Part shown: piece after piece, positions 1 to 8,100 of the stretch
Numbering within the stretch: the stretch's first letter is position 1
Layout of the letters: each line of letters starts with the position of its first letter
From: a virus
Virus record (IMG/VR): IMGVR_UViG_3300036785_001387
Coordinates: 1-60,165 of that record
Strand: one strand, 5' to 3'
DNA: 60,165 nucleotides
Translations under genes and position numbers: made by a program
Notes under the pieces: model-generated
Told to the model about the DNA's origin: nothing
Database searches by the model: none
Seen by the model: only the letters and a program-made list of their open reading frames with translations

Positions 1-330
1 ATGTCCGAAAGTCTTAACCACGGACGTGTTCTCTTTTATGGTGATACAAGCCATCCAACATCTGGTGAAGTTGTAACATCCACCTGGTTTAAAGCCATAC
101 GATATTTACTCCACTCGATATGGGGATTTTTATCCGTCGCAGCAAGAAAAACCGTTGGGATTGAATTTGAGGATGGTCCGCCGACATTTCATGAGATTAG
201 AAGCCTGAACGAGTAGTTGTACGAGAAGGAAAAAAGAAAGGATTTTGCGAGGAAGCTGCTGGTGCATCAGTCCGGAAAATGACGGATAAAGACCTTGATA
301 CGGGAGGGAAAAGGTTGGTGATGCTGTAAA
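1..330 (+). pseudogene. decayed 3' end of a second tyrosine recombinase (integrase) gene
   Basis: Around 175-212 the translation reads PPTFHEIRSL, identical to the His-x-x-Arg block of the intact integrase at 57470-58555. A stop codon at 213-215 interrupts it. Past the stop, the same frame gives FARKLLVHQSG, like FAQRLLGHKS of the intact enzyme, and a shifted frame gives KMTDKDLD where the intact one has IMTKKYLD. The catalytic Tyr is therefore lost and the frame is broken. Residues before about 165 do not obviously match the integrase. This is a relic of an older element that used the same attachment site and now sits immediately left of this prophage. Confidence 0.75.
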
Positions 331-360
331 AAACCGAATATCAAAATTCGAGAATATTGA

Positions 361-410
361 TTTTTACCTTTAAAATCAATCACACAAAAAAAGACCGAAT
401 ACGATTCCTA
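361..410. repeat. left prophage attachment site (att copy shared with sdsR terminator)
   Basis: This segment matches 58611-58660 at 46 of 50 positions, and 381-410 is a perfect 30-bp copy of 58631-58660. The right copy forms the 3' terminator end of host sdsR, so the repeat is best read as the crossover core plus arm sequence. Because an integrase relic precedes it, this copy is also the right end of an older neighbouring element. The exact crossover bases cannot be read from one genome. Confidence 0.9.
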
Positions 411-561
411 AAGTCGCTAGATATGTATATTTCCCTTTAAAATCAGTTAATTATATTATTTTCACCTCAAAAAAGTGGCTCAACACACCCCATGCCAGCC
501 CTTAAAGATCATACATTTACCTGATGTTTCGTTTAAATTCGTGAAAAATTCGGAAGTCAAA

Positions 562-777
562 ATGACCTCAACTGCCTTCACTATATGCCTAATCCTTGCC
601 GCCGTCATGGTGATGATACACCCGGCGTTCTGCATCCCCTTCCTCATCGCTGCCTATCTGCTTGCGGGAAAAAGCCGTATGGATCTGGACAGCAACACCA
701 GCATAATTCTGGGTATAATTGGCGTCTTTGTTTTGCTATTCATATTCGCCGCTATCCATCAATTCGAAAATCAATAA
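562..777 (+). CDS. small two-helix membrane protein, unknown function
   Basis: The 71-residue product is nearly all hydrophobic: one membrane segment at about residues 3-32, containing two prolines and a Cys, then a polar turn (GKSRMDLDSN) and a second at about 44-66. The frame is open from a GTG at 475, but the ATG at 562 gives a clean membrane protein and has a GGAAG-like ribosome site just upstream. It is the first gene inside the left prophage end, outside the late operon, so it may be expressed in the lysogen. I do not recognise the family. Confidence 0.5.
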   Translation: MTSTAFTICLILAAVMVMIHPAFCIPFLIAAYLLAGKSRMDLDSNTSIILGIIGVFVLLFIFAAIHQFENQ

Positions 778-850
778 TAGTTGTTAATGATACTATTCAT
801 AAAGATATTAATCATATTGTTGTAAATTGAATTCAGCGTATAGTAGCGAC

Positions 851-878
851 TTGATTTTTCTAGACTCAGTACTATAGA
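851..878 (+). promoter_or_regulatory. predicted sigma-70 promoter
   Basis: TTGATT (851-856) and TATAGA (873-878) are separated by 16 bases. It faces the small plus-strand ORFs at 922 and 1128 and is the best promoter candidate in the 778-1127 interval. Confidence 0.5.
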
Positions 879-921
879 ATGATTAAATTCAGCGGTCGGT
901 TATTAGCAAAAGGTGGACGTA

Positions 922-1068
922 ATGGTACGCTTTGACTCTAAACATCCATACCGACTAACTTGCGGCTGCAATTCTCATTCACAGCACCCGCAGCAACAAA
1001 AACCACTGCAGCCATTTAAAAACTTAGGTTATTCCACCAAGGCAATAATCATTAATATGGGGATATGA
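922..1068 (+). CDS. possible small protein, 48 residues, unknown
   Basis: An ATG preceded by AAGGTGG (spacing about 5) opens a 48-codon frame. It begins MVRFDSKHPYRL and contains TCGCN followed by a His/Gln-rich stretch. It lies downstream of the predicted promoter at 851-878 and ahead of the 62-residue ORF at 1128. Good initiation signals are the only support; no family is recognised. Confidence 0.35.
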   Translation: MVRFDSKHPYRLTCGCNSHSQHPQQQKPLQPFKNLGYSTKAIIINMGI

Positions 1069-1127
1069 CACATCCATATATACAATGTCTGACGTGAACT
1101 TAAATGCATATTAAAAAGGATAGCAAA

Positions 1128-1316
1128 ATGATTAACCCATTAGATCAGCGTTCTACACCTGTATTAGAAAATGAGCTTGAGAGATTCCAAAAAATCTCTA
1201 AAGAACTAGAGTCATTGCTGCCAGTAAATACCCCCTCCATTAGTTCAGCGAAGCAGACTATTTTTAAAGCAACAGCCGCCATAGAAAAAGAGTTAACAAA
1301 GCGAAACCAAATTTAA
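1128..1316 (+). CDS. small helical protein, 62 residues, unknown
   Basis: The start at 1128 is chosen over 1104 because AAAGGA (1115-1120) lies 7 bases before it. The product is polar and probably a helical hairpin: a heptad-like stretch around NELERFQKISKELESLL, then KQTIFKATAAIEKELTKR. It ends just before a strong terminator, which supports a real short transcription unit. Unknown function, plausibly a small lysogen-expressed protein. Confidence 0.5.
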   Translation: MINPLDQRSTPVLENELERFQKISKELESLLPVNTPSISSAKQTIFKATAAIEKELTKRNQI

Positions 1317-1329
1317 AAATTGATATCTG

Positions 1330-1351
1330 AGGCCGCATTGCGGCCTTTTTA
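1330..1351 (+). terminator. intrinsic terminator
   Basis: GGCCGC-ATT-GCGGCC stem followed by six T. It closes the plus-strand unit ending at 1316. Confidence 0.85.
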
Positions 1352-1438
1352 TAATTTTAACTAAATATCCAACATGCCTTGGACACTCTAGTAACTTCTG
1401 CATTGTTTTATAATTTTATCACTCCTATTAGTTGATTG

Positions 1439-1942
1439 TTAGAACCGGCTTTCATCAAAAAAACCGAGTTTTAACCCGCTATTAATTAAAACTGTTGCAT
1501 CTGCATCTGCTAGTTCTTCATACTCTTTATAAAAAATGCACTTTCTTTCAAGCTTTATAGCTGGCTCCAGCAAGTATTTACATTTAAACGTTGTCTTGAA
1601 TAGTGCCTGCAACTCTTTTGCTGTTGTCGGAGAATAAATCGTAAAAAATATTGACGGATCGAAAATATACCCATCAACCTCAACCCAGGCGTGACCGTTC
1701 CATTGTCCTGAAAAATCCATCCCGGAGTTCAATACCGGCTTTATTGGTTCATGCGAAAAAATAAGTCTATTATTTACAGTCAAAGATCCAGTTACGAATC
1801 TTGCTTTCACGGGGAAACGATCATTTATGTTTGCAAATAATAACGCCCCCATGTACAAACATGCTCCATTTTTATGGGTGGAAATATCAATAACACCACT
1901 CATAATCATCTGAACTTCTTCAATAAATTCTTTCATTTCCAT
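1439..1942 (-). CDS. transglutaminase-like cysteine protease-fold protein
   Basis: The 167-residue product shows a Cys-His-Asp arrangement typical of the transglutaminase/papain-like fold: Cys28 at the head of a hydrophobic helix (NGACLYMGALL), His84 in GHAWVEVDG and Asp95 in YIFDPS. No signal peptide or membrane segment is seen, so a cytoplasmic enzyme is expected. Candidate activities are protein cross-linking, deamidation or peptidase; the substrate is unknown. The gene is AT-rich, lies beyond the end of the late operon and looks like recently acquired cargo. The start is MEMK at 1942; the second Met six bases on is equally possible. Fold assignment is by motif only. Confidence 0.6.
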   Translation of the reverse strand: MEMKEFIEEVQMIMSGVIDISTHKNGACLYMGALLFANINDRFPVKARFVTGSLTVNNRLIFSHEPIKPVLNSGMDFSGQWNGHAWVEVDGYIFDPSIFFTIYSPTTAKELQALFKTTFKCKYLLEPAIKLERKCIFYKEYEELADADATVLINSGLKLGFFDESRF

Positions 1943-2110
1943 TTTTTCATCCAGAAGTAACGCTACTTATTAAAGAATTTAGTTGTTGTGCAGTTAGTAA
2001 GGGATTTTCTGACATTGCTATTTCTAACCGCACACAGATCAACTGTCAAATTCAGTCCTCCTCAGTGCAGCGAAAGTGTCAGATAAAATATGAAGTAATT
2101 CAAGTAGACA

Positions 2111-5100
2111 TCATTTTTTAAAATACGGATTCACCCTCTCAACAGCCTGCTGTACCAGCTTATTGCGCTGAGCCATAAAGCGGTCAATCCTTTCCCTCTT
2201 CTGCTCTGCCGTCAGAATACGATCAATGCGCACCAGCTCTATCCGGTTATTCAACTGGCGGAGCTCTGTCTGCGTCGCCGTTAATCCTTTCCGTTGTGAC
2301 AACTTATCCCTGTTTTCAGCCTGCAGCTCTTGAGCATCTTCAGTTCGCCCCTGCTTCCGATACGAATTAATGGTGCTGTTGATCTGATTTACCTGCGTCA
2401 TCATCCGGTAGAAGTCCTCACTGAACTGAGTGGACTTCGCTGGGTCGTCACCATAGCCACGCAACAGTGATTTAATCACCGGCATTTCGTCCAGTCGCAT
2501 AGACGCGGTTTCACCATTATCCTGCATACCACGCATCATGATATTGGTCGCCCCCATGACATATGCGCCCAGGCTGCCGGTGTACCCTTGAATGATATGA
2601 TCCAGCATTTTCGGTGACAGATTTGTAGCCTCACCGATTTCACGCATTAACAGGCTGGTCTGGTCGTTATATCTGGCACCCGCAATCAGGTTACTGTCCG
2701 CCATGTTCTCGATCGGCCCACCTTTGAAGAAGTCATAATTCACATAAGCTTCAGCGATCGGCATTGCTACCTGTGGGATTGGGTTAAAGGCCATTGTCTC
2801 CATGAAGTTGTGGGCCACCAGCTTGCCAAATTTACCAGCTGAATCTTGACCACCCATGGTGCGAACAAAACGCTCAGGCAGTGTGCCGAACATCAGACCA
2901 ATTTCGAACGGCTTCGGCAAACGGATGTGAATACCACCGGGCAGCCAGGCATGCCAATACGTGTCTTTATCCCAGTCTGGCAATTCCTCATAGCGTTTGT
3001 CGTCCCAGTTAAGCGCCAGGAGTGCCAGAGAGGCAGCGGTAATCATGCCGCCGCGCTTGAGAACCGATTTCGGATCTTCTTTAATCGCCCTGCCCAACTT
3101 ACTCAGTCCCTGCATACGGGCGTTAAAGAACGGCAGCATGTCACTAAGGTTTATCATGATCTTGCTGGCACCCATCATGCTGAAGTCCATCAGGTCACGC
3201 GATTCAAACGCAGCCTGCGCCTTACCTTTGCCAGATTTAATAGCCGCCTCATAAGTGGCCAGGCGGTTGGCATTCTCCGCCGCTTCACTGAGGTGACGGT
3301 ACTTCTCAAGCCCGGATCCCAATTTATCCATGACATCCTTGCCACTTTTAACGATGGACGACTCGAACTCTTTGATCTGGCTGTCGGTATACCCTTTTCG
3401 GCGTAGCACGCCACGGATTGAACGCGCAGTCGATGCCGGATCATAAACGTTGGAATATCCACCGCCAAACGTGGCGCCGGCAAACATCATGTCGATAAGG
3501 CTGTCATCAGTTTTAAGAGCTTTTTTGAACCCTGCGAAGGAATCAATACCGGCCTTAAATCCGTCTTTATTGATAGCCCACGAATGGAGCGAGTCACGCA
3601 AGAAGTTGCGGATGATGAAGTCCGGCATGCTGGTTGTGCCAATCGTCAGCACCTTCTTCGCCTGGCGCGCTGCTTTCATGAATGCAGAGTTGCTGCGTTC
3701 CAGGTCGATCATGGTAAATGCACGGTAAAGCTCAGGGTCATTGACCTGCACCAGTTGCTCTTTGCCGTCAGTGAAAACCTTCACCACATCTTTTCCGATA
3801 CGCTCAAAATCCATTTTGTTCGGGGACTCGATCACCTCTAACATGCCAGTGTCAGCCAGGTTAACCACGGCACGACGCATCGCCTCGTTCTTCATCGAGG
3901 CATCTACTGACTTGGCCACGTAGTTGAACAGGTTTTCAATCGGATCCTTAATCGTCAGTTCACTGCCTTTCAGTTTACGGACGGTACTGCTTTGGTTAGC
4001 GATGCCCCGCGTACTCCATGGCCCCTTAACCTCACCATTTTCCGCCTCACGGTAATACGGCAAGTACCAAGCGCTTTCCCAGTTGGAACGACTCTCCGGA
4101 TCAATAAGCCCCATATCCTGCTGCAGATCCAGAATCGACTTAATGAAGGCATCATATTTTTTCTTCTGGGCGTCGAACAGCACCTCATTGCCCTTATTCA
4201 GCCCCTTCATATAGGCGATCTCGTCGGCTGTGAAGTTGTTTTCTTTTCCTTCTGCCATCAGTCGCTCAGACCGGTGGCCAGCAATCCATTTAAGGAAGTT
4301 TTCACGATGATTACCCAGGGCGTCCAGAATGCCCATCAACGTATCCTCTTTACCCGTTCCCGCCTGCCGCTCTACAACACCATCGGTTTTATTGTATTTG
4401 GGCAGGCCGTGCTCCAGAGTGGCCGCAGTGACTGATCCAGCACCGGCAGCCATGCGCGCCCCAATGTATGCTGATGATCGGGCATCTGATTTGCCAGCGG
4501 CGTCTTCCGCATACTTTAACGGCGCCATACCGTCGAAGGTCTTGGTGTTTAATTTGCGGCCCATCTCCTGCAGCCAGCTTTTCAGCTCTGTTCTGTCCTT
4601 CGATTTCACCATGCCGTAAAAGTCTTTGGCCTTTTCGACCTTCCCTTTTTCGACGTTGAACCCCATTTTTCTGTTGGTGATCTCGTCCATGGTGGTTTCA
4701 CCAGTACGGGAGTACAGCGCGGTGTTCTTGCGGATATCATCGGGAGAGAGTATATTTTTACTTGAGCCGCTAAGGGTGTTCGCCTCGGGCAATTGGAGCC
4801 CGACTGCATGAAGCCACTTAGCGGCTTTTCCATTATTCAGGTACAACAGGTTGTTATCCAACTGACGCTGTAACGCTACGTTATTATCCTTCCCGTAAAC
4901 GCTCGCAATCTTGTTGATCTCAGCAAACCCTGCGCCCTTGCCATTGAGATGAATGGCTGCAATCACCGGGTTGCCGTAAACATCCTTGGCCTCAACCAAC
5001 GATACAAGAGCATCCCCCTCGGTAGCAGATCGCATCACCGCGACCGGGTCAGCAATGAGCTCAGGTAACCGCTGCATATCCTCCAATCTAACCTGGTGCG

Positions 5101-8100
5101 CGCGTACAGTTGGATCGGTCGCCTTGTGCACGACAGACGCAGGCATAACCATTTCCAGATTGCGGGCACCAAGAGCCCGATATACTGCCGGAGTATCACC
5201 GAGACGCACCATACCGCGAGGCGCATTCTCCATTCCGGCGATATCCTCAACTTCAGCTGCAAAATTCTTGGCGTCGTAGCTGTCAGGCTTAAACGGATCC
5301 TTCCTTCCAGATGCTGAGTAAAGCGCATCGGTGCGGCTGAAAGTATCGTCAAATTCCCTGCTGCCTGGCTGCTCTCCTTCATACATTGCTGTACGTTTAA
5401 AGCGGCCGGCAATGGAGTGCAGGATATTGCGGATTTCCGACGGAGTGATATCCCCCGGGTTGAAGAAACCAGCATTACGCAAGGCATTGGTGATGATGGC
5501 AACAAACCGATCCCATACATGACCCAAGCCGGTTAATTCAGAACGCTCTGCCATGTGCGCCAGAAACTCATTCGCCTGGACTTCTGGTGACTCGTTGCCG
5601 TAGGCCTTTTGCACCTGTCGCCAAACAGACTGAATTTCCGGGTTCTTGCTATCACGTGTCTGGTGAAGCACGCGGATAATACGGTCATATTCCACATCAC
5701 CGATCACTGAGGCCAAGCCATGGTGCGCCAGAACCTCGTGGCGAAGTTTGGCACGAAGCTGCTTACCGTTCGCAATATTATCGGCTACCACAATCACGCG
5801 GCTGAGCTCGGGCTGGTATATGGCGTGCACCGTACCAAACTCTTTCGGAATGCCATTCGGCATCATAGCCGAGGCGTCAGCCTGGGACTGAACAACCTGA
5901 ACTTTGATTTTTGCTGCGCCATTGAAGCGGCGAACCCACTGGTCAGCGATGTGCTGAGCCTGTTTGTCCCCCATCCCCTTATCCGGTTTCGCCCCAGACG
6001 CATCAAAATTGCCCTCAGAAAGGATATTGCTACCGCCAATATCGAGGCCATCTTTAGAGTAGAAGGCCACGCCGCGTTCTGTAGGCTTGGTTTTCAGCGT
6101 CTTGAACAAAGTATCGAAAGCATCGCGAACGCCATTATTCAGCTCTGCTTCTGTCGGATAAGCGTAGGTGTCCGGATTGCCGTGCTCATCCCCTTTTTTG
6201 AGGTTGACCAAGTAATCATTGCGGATGCCTTTGGCCTCAGCCCGATCGAGGATATAGCGCTCATATGAACGAGCGGCCATTTCAACATTGGTTGCCCAAT
6301 AGGGTTTGCTGCGCAGCTCGTCCAGCCTCTGAGCGCGGGCAACCATACCGCTATCGCCAACGGCTTTCATCACGCCTTTCCATGCATTCCAGACCTCTTG
6401 GCGTACAGGGAAATCAGCCGGCACCATTTTCCCATCTTGGAATTTCATGGTCTGCCGGCGGCGAACCGTCGCATAATTGTCGCCACGCCCACCGCCTACG
6501 TCAGCCTGACCGAAATAGTTGTCCAATGCATGGAACCACTCATGCGCCAGCGAACCGGCACCATTATTTTTCGTCAGGTTAATCACCACCTCACCCGGCT
6601 CATAATGCGCCTTAACTGCATTAGAACCGCCACGTCCGCGCGCGCCGAACGCAAGGCCGAGCTCGCCATTCAGAGAAATGGCTTTTGCCGGAACGCCGAT
6701 AATGTCGGCCATGTCATGCAGGCTATCAAAGGCATCGTTCAATTCTGCCTGGCGGCGACCCGACTCCACATAGTTTCCGAACTGTACCCCACGGAAACCG
6801 AATTCTTTATCGAACTGCGTTGGGGTAACGTCGGCGGTTCGCCTTTCGGCACCGGCTCGCGGGGCGTTGGTATCACGACGTTGCTCAGTACGTGCCTTAT
6901 CACGTTGCTCGGCTATTTGGCTTTCCAGTTCAGCGCGGTTTTCATTGAGATAATCTCGGGCTGCACGAGGATCCTTGAATCCTTCTTTTATCCTGGCTAC
7001 TCCGCTAGCCCCTTTGTATCCGATAAAAATGTCCCGAGTGTATCGATCCGCGTGGATAGTGAAATTGGTTTGTTTGGATACTGGAGCGCCTCCACTTTGT
7101 TGATCAATGTACGCTCTCGCTTTATGCATAAAGTTGGCTTTATCCGTATCAGACACTCCGCCGACCGCTGCCCCTTTGGCTGTCTCCAGCTCATAGACCG
7201 ATTTCCCCGGAGCCGGATACTCTTTGCCTTCGTACATAGAGTAATGCGAATGACGTACGCGATACTTTGCGGCCGCCGCCATCTGTTCTGGCGGTATTGA
7301 AGAAATCAGATCGTGCGTATCCAACATGCCACGCAAATTCTTGCTATTGAAAATCTTTTCACGAACATCAGCGACACTGACCCTTCCATAAAGCAGATCC
7401 CCGGAAAGTCCCTTCATCGTCTGAGCAGATTCGACCCAGCGCTGAAGCAAACGTTTAGGTTTGGTCGGTGGGATCTGGGCTCTTAGCATGGAGAGCAATG
7501 CCAACTTGTCGCTGCTTACACCGTCATCAGACAATTTTCTGTAATCAGGTTGAGGGAACAGCTTGGATAGGGGTTCAGTTCGATACTGCTCATCCGTAGC
7601 ATCGCGCTCCATCGCCTCCGAGAACTTGCCCCACTTGTGCTTCGCTGCGCCTTCCAACTTCTGGCCAAAGTCGTCGATCTGGTTTTCATGACGCGTAGAA
7701 CCATGGTCACTCCCTGTGTCTTCAAGTTCAGCGTTACCGCGCCAGTGTGGCCTTTTAGCACGATGTTCGTTGAGAACTGGGCGATATTGCGCACCATACA
7801 TTCGCCGTTCCTCTGGCGTGCCATGGGCAGCCCTGAAGATGCTCATCACATGGCCGTTGGCACTGTCATCAGCAAGCATCCGCTGTATCAGCTCAGCAGA
7901 CTCGTCTTTTGTCAGTCCATTTTCTGTGGCCACTGTCTGTGGTTCTGCAGTTGGCGCTTTTTCTATCGGCATGCGTATAGCATATCCGCCCTCAACTTCC
8001 TCGATCTTGGCTCCGGGTGTTTTTCCCGAACGGGATGCCTGGGCCATACGTAATGTGGCGAAAGGTTTATCTCCAAAGAAGCGCAGCTCACCGACTGGTT

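Noticed and set aside
1-216. ORF 1-216 as an intact gene
   Set aside because: Only its end matches integrase, and continuing frames show the rest of a decayed integrase. Treated as a pseudogene.
2846-6268. Other long plus-strand frames (2846-3406, 5720-6268) opposite the giant gene
   Set aside because: Antisense shadows with no initiation signals or recognisable protein features.
6398-7300. 300-codon plus-strand open frame inside the giant gene
   Set aside because: Fully antisense to the polyvalent protein, no ribosome site or family; such long shadow frames are expected opposite a GC-rich gene.
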